The notes beneath the pieces were generated by a model. It had not been told where the DNA came from. It made no database searches and saw only the letters and a program-made list of their open reading frames with translations. DNA of 64,000 nt. Origin: Planctomycetota bacterium (lineage in GTDB: Bacteria; Planctomycetota; UBA8742; UBA2392). The DNA lies in NCBI GenBank assembly GCA_020638635.1, contig JACKIE010000004.1, positions 62,001 through 126,000 on the forward strand. Reading direction: 5' to 3'. A program made the translations under genes and the position numbers. This document shows positions 25,281-38,618 of this stretch, piece by piece (the stretch's first letter is position 1; each line of letters opens with the position of its first letter).

Positions 25281-26822
25281 CTACTTGGGCCGGGTTTCCT
25301 TCGGCTCGGTCAGCCTCACGTTTGCGAACCTGGGCTTGCCGTCGGCCAGCTTGAACTTCTGGTCGAGCGCCGTCTTCACCTTGCCGACCAACGTTGTGTA
25401 ACTGCTGTTGCGGTCCAGCTTGATCACACGCTCGGCCTCGGCTTCCACCTGTGCTTCCAGGCCCTGGGCCTTGTACTCTTCCCAGTTTTTCAGCTTCTCG
25501 GCCGGGTTGGCGCCCGCAAACGTCAGTTCCAGCTGCCACACTTCGTCGTTGCCGTTGCGCTTGAAGTGCACCGGCAGGTACAGCGGCTCGGGCGCGGTCG
25601 CCGAAGACTGCACGGCCGGCGTGCCGCCCTGGTTCGCAGCCTGTGAAGCGCCGCCGAGCAGGAAGTAGGCCGCGATGCCGCCGCCGATCAGCGCCGCCAG
25701 CACCAGGCCGATGATCAGCAGCTTGACCCAGCTCAATGGCGCGCCGCCCTGCACTTCGCCGGTGCTGCCGTTGATCAGCACGTTGTACTGCTTCTCCTTG
25801 AAGCGGTAGCCCATCACGAACACGGGCAGCAACACGTGCTTGAAGCTCTGGCCGAAATAGCTGGTGCGCACTTCCAGGAAGCGGTGGGTGTCGCCCGGCA
25901 CGTCGCGCCCGCAGCGGGCGTAGCACTCGGCCTGCATGCCGTCGCGGGCGATGTTCCAGCCGGCTTTCAGGTCCAGCGAGTAGACTTCCGCGCGGAAGCC
26001 GGCCAGGAACTTGTCGTCGTAGGGAACCAGCGCCTTGGTGGGGAAGGGCTCGATCTTTTTCATCAGCGACTGCAGGTCGCCCTGGTAGTACTGGCGCGAG
26101 GCGCATACCAGCCAGTCGTCGAAGTGGTCGCGGCGCGACCCGCTGGTCCACACCCACCTGATCTTGCGCACCTGGCGCGACTGGCGCTTGCCCTGGCTGT
26201 CGGTGTAGTGCTCGGTGACGTAGTAGTAGTAGCCGGCCTGGGCCGTCCAGTTGCTGTGGGCGTTGCTGTCGTAGGTCCAGAACGGCACGTAAATGCCGTG
26301 CAGGTCGTCCACGCTGGCGCGCTGCTGCAACGCGCTGGGACGCACCAGCCGCACCCACAGCCGGCCCCAGAAGCCCTCGCCGGCCAGCCATTTGCGGAAG
26401 CGCTCCACGGCGTTGGCGCTGTCGAACTTGAAGGGCAGCAGCGCCTCCGGGCGCAGCACCTCCGGCGGCAGCTCTTCCTCGATGATGCGCTTGCCGCCGC
26501 AGTAGTCGCAGCGCGCGGTTTTACTGCCCGCGGCCACGATGATGTCGGCGCCGCAGTCCTGGCACTTCACCTGGCGCTGGCCCGACTGCTCCATGTGCCG
26601 CACCTGGCCGAGGTAGCGGGCAATGGCGTCGTTCAGGTCGTACTCGATCACGGCCGCGTCGGCCGAGAACTCGATCGCCTGCGTGTGGCCGCAGTACTCG
26701 CACTTGAGTTGCGACTGGCCGGGGTGATAGGCCAGTTCGGCGCCGCATTGGGCGCAGGGCAACGTGCTGGCGCTGGTCTTGGAGCCCTCAACGGGTCCTG
26801 AATCGTTGTCGAATTCACCCAC
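25281..26822 (-). CDS. Membrane protein with two N-terminal zinc ribbons
   Basis: 513 residues from GTG at 26822 (GAGGTG just upstream); a second GTG at 26888 would extend it. Two zinc ribbons open the protein: CAQCGAEL ... CEYCGHTQ (about 22-48) and CQDCGADI ... CDYCGGKR (about 87-112). A long conserved middle (GIYVPFWTYDSNAHSNW, SRRDHFDDWLVCASR, YSLDLKAGWNIARDGMQAE) follows, then one membrane helix near residue 370 (LLIIGLVLAALIGGGIAAYF) and a C-terminal beta domain of about 120 residues outside the membrane. Homologues are sometimes misnamed as helicase or primosomal proteins because of the zinc ribbons; no helicase motif is present. Function unknown. It is convergent with the STAS gene. 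Confidence 0.75.
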   Translation of the reverse strand: MGEFDNDSGPVEGSKTSASTLPCAQCGAELAYHPGQSQLKCEYCGHTQAIEFSADAAVIEYDLNDAIARYLGQVRHMEQSGQRQVKCQDCGADIIVAAGSKTARCDYCGGKRIIEEELPPEVLRPEALLPFKFDSANAVERFRKWLAGEGFWGRLWVRLVRPSALQQRASVDDLHGIYVPFWTYDSNAHSNWTAQAGYYYYVTEHYTDSQGKRQSRQVRKIRWVWTSGSRRDHFDDWLVCASRQYYQGDLQSLMKKIEPFPTKALVPYDDKFLAGFRAEVYSLDLKAGWNIARDGMQAECYARCGRDVPGDTHRFLEVRTSYFGQSFKHVLLPVFVMGYRFKEKQYNVLINGSTGEVQGGAPLSWVKLLIIGLVLAALIGGGIAAYFLLGGASQAANQGGTPAVQSSATAPEPLYLPVHFKRNGNDEVWQLELTFAGANPAEKLKNWEEYKAQGLEAQVEAEAERVIKLDRNSSYTTLVGKVKTALDQKFKLADGKPRFANVRLTEPKETRPK

Positions 26823-26968
26823 AACGCACCTCGAACGGCCGGGAAGGCGCACAGCATAGACACCGGTGGGCGGTGGGAAAAGGCACACGGAAATCCCCCG
26901 CCGCCGCGTGAGAATAAGCAGTTATAGAGCACTATCCTTTACGCTTGAAGCAACTATAGAGGAAGACG

Positions 26969-28771
26969 ATGAACCTGAAGTACTTGAGCATCTGCATGCT
27001 GTTGGGCCTCGCCGCCGCGGCGGGGGTTGTGTTGTCGCAGGACGCGGGCGAAGAGCTTGAGGATGTGCGCCAGGCGCCCAAGCTGGTTGACCCGCGCGCG
27101 CACAACATCGGCCGGCTGATCCCTGACCTCGAGTTCACCGACACCGAAGGCAAGGCCGGCAAGCTGTCCGATTACAAGGACAAGCAGGCGCTGGTGATCG
27201 CGGTGACCAACAAGGGCTGCCCGATCTGCAAGAAGTACGCGCCGGTGCTGAACGAAATCGTGAAGGCCTACAGCGAAAAGAACGTCGCCTTCCTGCTGCT
27301 CAACCCCATGGAGAACGAAAGCGTCGAGGAGTGCAAAGACGCCATCGGGCGCTACGGTTTCACGGCCCGCTACGTGCCCGACCCCAAGGGGGTGATCGCC
27401 AAGGCCCTGAAGGTGAACAGCACCGGCGACTGCTTTGTGCTGGATGCCGCCCGCACCCTGCGCTACCGCGGCGCGGTCAGCGACCAATTCGGCCTCGGCT
27501 ACAACCTGGATGAGCCGCGCTTCAACTACCTGACCGACGCGATTGACTCCGTGCTGGCCGGGCGCGAGGTGGCCGTGCCCGCCACCTGGGCGCCGGGCTG
27601 CCTGCTTGAGCTGGAGGCCGTGGCGGCCACGGGCGAGATCACCTGGCACAACCGCGTCAGCCGCATCGTGCGGGACAACTGCCAGGAGTGCCACCGCGCC
27701 GGCGAAAACGGCCCCTTCGAGCTGATGACCTACGCCGACGTGAAGGCCAACCGCACCATGATCAAGCGCCAGGTGAAGAACAAGCTGATGCCGCCCTGGT
27801 TCGCGAACCCCGAACACGGCGAGTTCAGCAACGACCGCAGCCTCAGCGACGAAGACCGCGAGGCATTACTCGGCTGGATCGATAACGGCTGCCCCGAGGG
27901 CGACGCCAAGGACGCGCCCTTGCCCAGGAAGTTCACAGAGGGCTGGAAAATCGGCGAGCCGGAGAGCGTGCTGCAGATCCCCCAGCCCATCACCGTGCCC
28001 GCCAAGGGCAAGGTCGAGTACCAGTACGTGAAGGTGAAGACCAGCTTCGACGAAGACAAGTGGGTGCAGGCCATGGAGATTCGGCCGAGCGCCCCGCAGG
28101 TGGTGCACCACGTGCTGATTTTCCTGAAGTATCCGCGCAACCACCCGCGCGCCAGCGAGCAGCCCGATGACCGCGGCGGCCTGGCCGGCTATTTCATGGG
28201 CATGGTGCCGGGCCAGGGCGAGATCGTGTTCCCGGAGGGCATGGGCAAGTTCCTGCCCAAGGGCGCGGAGATGACCTTCCAGATCCACTACACGCCCAAC
28301 GGCGAAGAGGTCCAGGACCAGCCCAGGCTCGGCATGATCTTCTGCAAGGAAAAGCCGAAGAAGGAAGTCACCACCACCGGCGTCAGCAACGTGTTCTTCG
28401 AGATTCCGGCCGGCGTGGACAACCACGAGGTGAAGGCGATCCACATCGCGCAGCAGGACATGCGTGTGCTGTCGCTGATGCCGCACATGCACGTGCGCGG
28501 CAAGGCCTACAAGTACGTGGCCAAGCTGCCCAGCGGCGAAGAGATCACGCTGCTGGACATCCCGCGCTACGACTTCAACTGGCAGCTGGTGTACGTGCTG
28601 CGCGAGCCGATCGACCTGCCCAAGGGCAGCAAGATCTACGCCACCGGCTGGTACGACAACAGCGACAAGAACCCCGCCAATCCCGACCCCACCAAGAAGG
28701 TCGGTTTCGGCGAGCAGACCTGGCAAGAGATGCAGATCGGTTACGTGAACTGGATACCAGTCAAAGATTAG
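26969..28771 (+). CDS. Redoxin / c-type haem / type II copper monooxygenase fusion, secreted
   Basis: 600 residues. AGAGGAAG lies about seven bases before the ATG. A signal peptide (YLSICMLLGLAAAAGVVLS) leads into a thioredoxin-like redoxin domain (45-195) with GCPICKKY as C-x-x-C. Around residue 235 comes NCQECHRAGENGPFEL, a C-x-x-C-H haem-binding site of the planctomycete cytochrome type. The C-terminal half matches the copper type II ascorbate-dependent monooxygenase fold: the metal ligands appear as VVHHVLIF, FQIHYTPNG and PHMHVRGK. It should act outside the cytoplasm as a redox enzyme, oxidising an unknown substrate with electrons passed through the haem. A textbook terminator follows, so the gene is probably monocistronic. 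Confidence 0.85.
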   Translation: MNLKYLSICMLLGLAAAAGVVLSQDAGEELEDVRQAPKLVDPRAHNIGRLIPDLEFTDTEGKAGKLSDYKDKQALVIAVTNKGCPICKKYAPVLNEIVKAYSEKNVAFLLLNPMENESVEECKDAIGRYGFTARYVPDPKGVIAKALKVNSTGDCFVLDAARTLRYRGAVSDQFGLGYNLDEPRFNYLTDAIDSVLAGREVAVPATWAPGCLLELEAVAATGEITWHNRVSRIVRDNCQECHRAGENGPFELMTYADVKANRTMIKRQVKNKLMPPWFANPEHGEFSNDRSLSDEDREALLGWIDNGCPEGDAKDAPLPRKFTEGWKIGEPESVLQIPQPITVPAKGKVEYQYVKVKTSFDEDKWVQAMEIRPSAPQVVHHVLIFLKYPRNHPRASEQPDDRGGLAGYFMGMVPGQGEIVFPEGMGKFLPKGAEMTFQIHYTPNGEEVQDQPRLGMIFCKEKPKKEVTTTGVSNVFFEIPAGVDNHEVKAIHIAQQDMRVLSLMPHMHVRGKAYKYVAKLPSGEEITLLDIPRYDFNWQLVYVLREPIDLPKGSKIYATGWYDNSDKNPANPDPTKKVGFGEQTWQEMQIGYVNWIPVKD

Positions 28772-28789
28772 ACACGGCGGCGGCACCGG

Positions 28790-28823
28790 AACCCCGGGCT
28801 TCGGCCCGGGGTTCGCTTTTTTT
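28790..28823 (+). terminator. Intrinsic terminator
   Basis: Ten-base GC-rich stem closed by a TTCG tetraloop (AACCCCGGGC / GCCCGGGGTT) followed by a run of seven T, 18 bases after the stop of the redoxin/copper gene. Confidence 0.95.
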
Positions 28824-28897
28824 AACTGGCCTGTAACGCCCCTGAGCCCCGCCCCGTAATGAGGATGAAGCCAACACCACCCCACAGGAGAAACGCC

Positions 28898-29506
28898 ATG
28901 AAGCGCATGTTAGCCATCATTGCCGCCCTGCTTCCGCTGTTCATTTCCTCGCCTCTACTTGCCCAGGAGACAGAGACACTGCCCGACGGCCGCAAGGTCC
29001 GGATCATCCACAAGGACGGCGCCACCATCATTGAAGAAGTAAAGGAAGGCGAGACAGACGAAACGGAGGACCTGGACGAGGTGCTGCCGGCCGAGGTGCG
29101 CGAGCTGATCAAACGCCTGCGCGAGAAGGCCGAAAAGGCGGATGAAGAGGGCGACTGGGAAGACGTCGAGGAAGAAGGCGTCAAGATCCGCATCCGCGGC
29201 TTCGGCGAAGGTGAGCTGCCGGCCGAACTGCCTGAGGAAGTGCGCAAGGCCATGGAAGAGATGCGCGAGCGCTTCAAGAAGATGCACGAAGAGTTGCAAG
29301 AGCGCATGAAGAAGATGCGCGAAGAGTTCGAGAAGAACGTCGAGGAGTGGGAGAACGACCCGGACGCCGAAGTGGAGGAATACGAGAAGACCTCGCCGGA
29401 CGGCAGCTCCACGGTGAAAATCAAGATCGTGCGCATCCGCAAGAGCAGCCACTCCGAGGACAGCACACCGGAAGCCCCGAAGAAAGATACCGAACGCAAG
29501 CAGTAA
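28898..29506 (+). CDS. Secreted highly charged coiled-coil protein
   Basis: 202 residues from the ATG at 28898, with CAGGAG about seven bases upstream. A signal peptide (MKRMLAIIAALLPLFISS, cleavage near LAQ) is followed by a small domain with LPDGRKVRIIHKDG. Residues 60-150 are extremely rich in Glu and Lys/Arg with a heptad pattern (MEEMRERFKKMHEELQER), a single long helix or coiled coil. The C-terminus (TSPDGSSTVKIKIVRIR) repeats the style of the N-terminal motif, so a helix joins two small similar strands. The composition suggests a periplasmic structural or scavenging role, but I recognise no family. Confidence 0.75.
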   Translation: MKRMLAIIAALLPLFISSPLLAQETETLPDGRKVRIIHKDGATIIEEVKEGETDETEDLDEVLPAEVRELIKRLREKAEKADEEGDWEDVEEEGVKIRIRGFGEGELPAELPEEVRKAMEEMRERFKKMHEELQERMKKMREEFEKNVEEWENDPDAEVEEYEKTSPDGSSTVKIKIVRIRKSSHSEDSTPEAPKKDTERKQ

Positions 29507-29541
29507 CTCCGCAGCCCCGAAACCCCAACCCGGGGCCAACT

Positions 29542-29573
29542 GTGACGGAGCCGTCCCCACGCGGCTCCGTCAC
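29542..29573. terminator. Hairpin after the coiled-coil gene
   Basis: Perfect 12-base stem (29542-29553 with 29562-29573) and a further CCAAC/GTTGG pair outside. No T-run follows. Confidence 0.55.
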
Positions 29574-29583
29574 GCGTTGGTAG

Positions 29584-29686
29584 AGGCGGCAGTAGTAAGG
29601 CGGCGGGCGGCAGTTTCTGTATGAGTTGTCAGGAGTGAGCTTCAGCGAGGCGGCGCAAGCTTCCTGCCTCCTGCCTACTGCCGCCT
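29584..29686. repeat. Inverted-repeat element with GGCGGCAG words
   Basis: AGGCGGCAGTAG (29584-29595) is repeated inverted at 29675-29686. The words GGCGGCAG and CTGCCGCCTGCC recur several times between them, similar to a G-rich tract at 57265-57297 next to ndk. No gene is seen in this 249-base gap. Confidence 0.5.
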
Positions 29687-29755
29687 GCCGACTTTTCCCC
29701 ACTGGCCACAGCCCGCCCGAAGCCTATATTCCGCGCGACGGCAACGGAGACTTCC

Positions 29756-30850
29756 ATGGGCGTTCCTTTCCTCGACCTCAAGGCGCAGTACGCCACCATC
29801 AAGGATGAAGTGCTGGCCGGCGTGGCCAGCGTGTTCGATGACCAGGCTTTCGTGCTGGGCAGGTACGTCGAAGCCTTCGAAGCCGAATGCGCGAAGTATC
29901 TCGGCGTCAAGCACGCCATCGGCGTCAGCAACGGCAGCGACGCCTTGCTGATCAGCCTGATGGCCGCGGGCATCCAGCCCGGCGACGAAGTGATCGTGCC
30001 CGCCTTCACCTTCTTCGCCACCGCCGGCGCCGTCGCGCGCCTCAATGCAAAGCCCATGTTCTGCGACGTCCACGAGGACAGCTTCAACATCGACCTCAAG
30101 TCCGCAGCCGCCAAGGTCACGAAGAAAACCAGGGCCATCATTCCCGTGGACCTTTACGGCCAATGCGCCGACATGGAAGGCGTGCTGGACCTCGCCCGCG
30201 AACACAACCTGGCGGTGGTGGAAGACGCCGCCCAGGCTTTCGGCGCAGTGCGCCACGGGCGCAAGGCCGGCACCTTCGCGCACTACGGCTGCTTCAGTTT
30301 CTATCCGACCAAGAACCTCGGCGGCGCCGGCGACGGCGGCATGATCGCCACCAATGACGATGAACTGGCCGACCGCGTGCGCCTGCTGCGCCTGCACGGC
30401 GAACGCCCCCGCTACCACAACAAGGTAGTCGGCATCTGCGGCCGTCTCGACGGCCTGCAGGCGGTGGTGCTGAGCGTGAAGCTGAAGCGGCTGGACCAGT
30501 GGAATGGGCGGCGCGCGGAAATCGCGGCGCGCTACAACGGCCACTTCGAGGGCAAACTGGCAACCCCGCCGGTCAGCGAGGGCAACAGCCACATCTATCA
30601 CCAGTACACCCTGCGCCTGGATAACCGCGACGCCGTGGCGAAGAAACTGGCCGAGCAGGCCATCGGCTGCGGTGTGTACTACCCTATCCCGCTGCACCTG
30701 CAGGAGTGTTTCGCCGAACTCGGCGGGAAAAAGGGCGACCTGCCCGTAAGCGAAAAGCTGTGCGAAACGGCCCTGAGCCTTCCGGTCTTCGACCAGATGA
30801 CCAACGCCCAGGTGGACGAAGTAGCCAAGGCCGTCCTGGCGGCGGTGTAA
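29756..30850 (+). CDS. DegT/DnrJ/EryC1/StrS-family sugar aminotransferase
   Basis: 364 residues. PLP-dependent aminotransferase that makes amino sugars on nucleotide-activated ketosugars, for polysaccharide or glycan synthesis. Typical motifs: the opening PFLDLKAQYATIKDEV, HAIGVSNGSDALLISLMAAGI, DEVIVPAFTFFATAGAV, VVEDAAQAFGA and SFYPTKNLGGAGDGG with the PLP lysine Lys186; the end VYYPIPLHLQECF is also standard. The product sugar cannot be read from the sequence. No other sugar-nucleotide genes are in the immediate neighbourhood, though a glycosyltransferase fusion lies at 50963. Confidence 0.92.
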   Translation: MGVPFLDLKAQYATIKDEVLAGVASVFDDQAFVLGRYVEAFEAECAKYLGVKHAIGVSNGSDALLISLMAAGIQPGDEVIVPAFTFFATAGAVARLNAKPMFCDVHEDSFNIDLKSAAAKVTKKTRAIIPVDLYGQCADMEGVLDLAREHNLAVVEDAAQAFGAVRHGRKAGTFAHYGCFSFYPTKNLGGAGDGGMIATNDDELADRVRLLRLHGERPRYHNKVVGICGRLDGLQAVVLSVKLKRLDQWNGRRAEIAARYNGHFEGKLATPPVSEGNSHIYHQYTLRLDNRDAVAKKLAEQAIGCGVYYPIPLHLQECFAELGGKKGDLPVSEKLCETALSLPVFDQMTNAQVDEVAKAVLAAV

Positions 30851-30854
30851 ACGA

Positions 30855-30878
30855 AACAGGAGCCCGGAGCGCAAGCGA
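30855..30878. repeat. Left copy of a 24-base perfect inverted repeat
   Basis: AACAGGAGCCCGGAGCGCAA plus GCGA. The same 24 bases appear inverted at 31816-31839, and the lipoprotein gene 30972-31772 lies between the two. Confidence 0.8.
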
Positions 30879-30907
30879 TGGGTAGGCGGACAACCCTGCG
30901 TTGCCCG

Positions 30908-30936
30908 TTGTCGAGGCTTCCCGGGTCGCTTACACT
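30908..30936 (+). promoter_or_regulatory. Sigma70-type promoter for the bracketed lipoprotein
   Basis: TTGTCG at 30908-30913, a 17-base spacer and TACACT at 30931-30936, placed 36 bases before the start codon of the lipoprotein at 30972. Confidence 0.5.
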
Positions 30937-30971
30937 CATTGGGACCCCGCGTACGCCCCTGAAAGTCCTGA

Positions 30972-31772
30972 ATGCGCCTCGCGATTATCTTCCCGCTGCT
31001 GTTCGCTGCCTGTTGTGCCTCGCCGGACGAAGCTTCCTGCAAGAAAGACTCGCCACAACTTGCGGACAACTTCCGGCGCGAGTTGGACCTGCGTGGGGGC
31101 TCCCCGCTTGGGTTTCGCGACAGCTGGCACCCTGTGGACACCGCGGTCGTCATCTTGGCCGTTGCCGATCGCGTCACGATTGGCGTGGGGCGAACCGACG
31201 GCGTGCGAGCCGGCGACCGTTTCTTCGTTCAACGATTTGCGGGATTCAGCTTCAGCTATGGGTGGCTCGCGAGAATCGAGGCCGAGGTCGTCCAGGAGCG
31301 CTCTTCGGAGTGCCGCATCATCGAGCGGCTCTACGCCTGTTCCCCGATCCAGCGCGGCGACGAGGCCGTTGCGGAACGGGAGACGCCTGTGGATGCAGGA
31401 ACTGGCAGCCAACCGGCGAAGCCCGAAGATCAGCTCGAACACCCCAACCTGCCGGCCAGTCCTGGTGTGGACTGGTCCAGGTGGGGCGTCGATGAGGCAT
31501 TTACCTCCGTCGGACAACTCGTCGAGTTTGCATTCAGTCGGGGCAAGTTCTACTTCCTGGTAAGCCTGGAAACCGCGGATGCGCCGCCTGCCGGCGCCAG
31601 ACTCGCGGCACCGGAGATGACGGGCAACAACAATCTCTCCGTAACTGTTGTCCGCCACTATCACGTTGACGACGATGAAACCAAGCAGGTTGAAGAACTG
31701 GGTTGCAGCATCGAGGCCGTTGATGTGACGTATCAACCGGCTAAAAAAATGCGCTTCCTGATTCCCAACTAG
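30972..31772 (+). CDS. Lipoprotein of unknown function flanked by inverted repeats
   Basis: 266 residues. The start at 30972 gives a short lipoprotein signal (MRLAIIFPLLFAACC) with two candidate lipid-bearing Cys. Residues 55-110 form a small beta domain with VAVILAVADRVTIGVGRTDG-like strands and GVRAGDRFFVQRF, the pattern of a G-V-x-x-G-D-x-F/Y-V turn found in many bacterial surface proteins. A Pro/Glu-rich stretch follows, then another beta-rich half. It is not homologous, as far as I can see, to the other repeat-bracketed lipoprotein at 23151. The gene lies exactly between two inverted copies of a 24-base repeat. Composition looks less GC-rich than the neighbours. Function unknown. Confidence 0.7.
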   Translation: MRLAIIFPLLFAACCASPDEASCKKDSPQLADNFRRELDLRGGSPLGFRDSWHPVDTAVVILAVADRVTIGVGRTDGVRAGDRFFVQRFAGFSFSYGWLARIEAEVVQERSSECRIIERLYACSPIQRGDEAVAERETPVDAGTGSQPAKPEDQLEHPNLPASPGVDWSRWGVDEAFTSVGQLVEFAFSRGKFYFLVSLETADAPPAGARLAAPEMTGNNNLSVTVVRHYHVDDDETKQVEELGCSIEAVDVTYQPAKKMRFLIPN

Positions 31773-31815
31773 TCGAGGTGGCTGCTGTGTGCGTGGCATG
31801 CTGCGATTTACCGCG

Positions 31816-31839
31816 TCGCTTGCGCTCCGGGCTCCTGTT
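31816..31839. repeat. Right copy of the 24-base inverted repeat
   Basis: Perfect inverted match to 30855-30878. The rest of the 31773-31982 gap contains no gene; a TAGACT hexamer at 31938-31943, 40 bases before the kinase start, could be its -10. Confidence 0.8.
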
Positions 31840-31982
31840 CTCAAAAATCGTGGCCTGTTTTTTTGCCCCACGGCATTACACGGTGTAAGGTTCCTGAGAT
31901 TGGCGAGACTGAGGGGGGAAATCGCTGCCCCCGCTGCTAGACTGGCGCGTTGCACGGTATGCGGACGGGAAGCTGACTCAGC

Positions 31983-36716
<4,734 letters not shown>

Positions 36717-36827
36717 CTCCGATTCGTGAAGGAAAGGCCGACGGCAACGGGGCCTCCGGCCGGTTCTCTTCGCGCCGCGCGCTTTGTTGCTACACTGCCC
36801 GCCGACCCTGAACACTGGAAGATCGCC

Positions 36828-38153
36828 ATGGCCAAGCACACGGGCACCGATATCAGCAAGCGCGTCCACAACATCCCCGCCGGCACAAGCGTGGAGTCGT
36901 TCCTGATCCACGGCCGACACTTCACCGAGAAGTGGGACTTCCGCCACCACATCATCCCGCCGCAAAGCAGCAGCGTCACGTACCGGCTCGACAAGACCGA
37001 GCGCGGGGCCCGCGGCTTCCAGGAGTATGCGTCCGGCGACGCGCACAAGACCAAGCCGATCTATATCTACGACCGGCTGGATGAGCCCACCCGCGGCATG
37101 CTTGAGGACGAGCTCGCCAGCTTCGAGGGTGGCGACTTCTGCGTCGCCTTCAGCACCGGCATGGCGGCGATATCCGCGGCGCTGGGCGTGGTGCTGAACG
37201 CCGGCGACCAGGTGGTGGCCCACAAGACGCTTTATGGCTGCACCTACAGCCTGCTCACCAACTGGTACCCGCGCCTGAACATCAAGGCCGACATGGTGGA
37301 CCTGCGCAAGATGGACGAGTTGCGCAATGCCATCACCGACCAGACCCGCGCCGTCTACTTCGAGACGCCGGTCAACCCGACGCTGGAAACGCTGGACATC
37401 GGGGCGATCCGCGAGGTGGTGGACGAGTTCAACAAGAAGCGCGCCGATGACCGCAAGATCTACATCATCGTGGACAACACCTTCGCCACGCCTTACTGCC
37501 AGCGGCCCCTTGAGCTCGGCGCCCACGTGGTCGTCCACTCGCTGACCAAGAACATCGGCGGCTACGGCACCGACATGGGCGGCGCGGTGATCGGCCCTCA
37601 CCACCTCGAAGGCCAGGTATTGCTCTACCGCAAGGACTTCGGCGGCGCGCTGGCGCCCAAGAGCGCCTGGCCCATCCTGGTCTACGGCCTGCCCACCCTG
37701 CCCCTGCGCCTCAAGCGCCAGATGGAGACCGCCTACGAGGTCGCCCGCTACCTGCACGGCCACCCCAAGGTGTCGCGCGTGGTGTACCCCGGACTTGAGA
37801 ACTACCCGCAGCTTGCCCTGGCCAAGAAGCAGATGCGCAGCCCCGACGGTAACTTCGTGCCCGGCAACATGATCTACTTCGAGACGGTCGAGAAAGACCC
37901 CGCCGAGCCCGAGAACAACATCAAGGTGGTGGACTGGATCGCCAAGAACGCCTACACGCTCACGCTGGCGGTCAGCCTGGGGCAGCTGCGCACGCTGATC
38001 GAGAACCCGGGTGCCATGACCCACGCGGCCGTGCCGCCCGAAAAGCGGCTCGAGGGCGGCATCGCGCCCAACGGGATCCGGCTCAGCATCGGTGTTGAGG
38101 CCGCGGAGGACATCATCCGCGACCTGGAAAAGGCGCTGGCGCACGCCTCGTAG
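36828..38153 (+). CDS. Cys/Met-metabolism PLP-dependent enzyme
   Basis: 441 residues from the ATG at 36828, which gives a family-like N-terminus; frames upstream are unlike it. The cystathionine gamma-synthase / methionine gamma-lyase / O-acylhomoserine sulfhydrylase superfamily is shown by YDRLDEPTRGMLEDELA, FSTGMAAISAALGVVL, YFETPVNPTLETLDI, IIVDNTFATPY and HSLTKNIGGYGTDMGG with PLP Lys241. The C-terminus SLGQLRTLIENPGAMTHA is typical. The precise reaction in this superfamily cannot be decided by motif; its job is transsulfuration, direct sulfhydrylation or elimination of a sulfur amino acid. It stands 112 bases after the kinase and a TACACT hexamer at 36791 may be its -10. Confidence 0.88.
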   Translation: MAKHTGTDISKRVHNIPAGTSVESFLIHGRHFTEKWDFRHHIIPPQSSSVTYRLDKTERGARGFQEYASGDAHKTKPIYIYDRLDEPTRGMLEDELASFEGGDFCVAFSTGMAAISAALGVVLNAGDQVVAHKTLYGCTYSLLTNWYPRLNIKADMVDLRKMDELRNAITDQTRAVYFETPVNPTLETLDIGAIREVVDEFNKKRADDRKIYIIVDNTFATPYCQRPLELGAHVVVHSLTKNIGGYGTDMGGAVIGPHHLEGQVLLYRKDFGGALAPKSAWPILVYGLPTLPLRLKRQMETAYEVARYLHGHPKVSRVVYPGLENYPQLALAKKQMRSPDGNFVPGNMIYFETVEKDPAEPENNIKVVDWIAKNAYTLTLAVSLGQLRTLIENPGAMTHAAVPPEKRLEGGIAPNGIRLSIGVEAAEDIIRDLEKALAHAS

Positions 38154-38156
38154 CCG

Positions 38157-38603
38157 CTACGCCGGTGTCACGCGTTTCAGTTTGACGTTGGTGAAGCCGA
38201 CTTGCTCGGCCTCGGGCTCGTTCTTCTTCCAGTAACTGGTCAGCATCAGCCCGTCGTCGTCTTCGACCAGGCTGACGATCACGCGGTTGCCGGTGACGCT
38301 GATGCCCTCGATGGCGCCGGCGCCCGGGTCTTCGGGCGTCAGTTCCATCAGCATGCTGCCGTGAATCGTGGAGCTGACAACCATGCGGCGCTGGCCGTCC
38401 GGGTCCACGGCCATCAGCCCGGCCACGGCGTGCACCAGCTTGCCGGTCTCGGCATGCAGGTTCTGGATTTCGAAATCGAGGATCTGGTCGGCCAGCCGCG
38501 GCTTCACCGCCATGCGCATCAGGATCGGCACGCCTTGCAAGGTTTCACCCTTGCCGGCCCACTCGCCGATCCAGCCCCAGTACGGCGCCAGCTTCGTGTG
38601 CAT
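38157..38603 (-). CDS. Small conserved protein, first of a tandem pair
   Basis: 148 residues, start ATG at 38603 with GGGGAG about six bases upstream. The protein is all beta-like: KLAPYWGWIGEWAGKGE, then TPEDPGAGAIEGISVTG and VIVSLVEDDDGLMLTSYW. It is a close relative of the next gene upstream, the same length and colinear from the K-(L/F)-A-P-Y start to the end. The pattern of alternating strands and the W-I-G-E-W-A-G-x-G opening suggests a lipocalin/FABP-like barrel (as in DUF1579 or nitrobindin-like proteins), but this is only a guess from pattern. Ends three bases from the convergent PLP enzyme gene. Confidence 0.75.
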   Translation of the reverse strand: MHTKLAPYWGWIGEWAGKGETLQGVPILMRMAVKPRLADQILDFEIQNLHAETGKLVHAVAGLMAVDPDGQRRMVVSSTIHGSMLMELTPEDPGAGAIEGISVTGNRVIVSLVEDDDGLMLTSYWKKNEPEAEQVGFTNVKLKRVTPA

Positions 38604-38618
38604 CGGCTCTCCCCGCGC

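Noticed and set aside
36717..36827. SAM-type riboswitch upstream of the Cys/Met enzyme
   Set aside because: Stems are present in this GC-rich leader, but none of the conserved cores of the SAM or SAH riboswitch classes could be matched.
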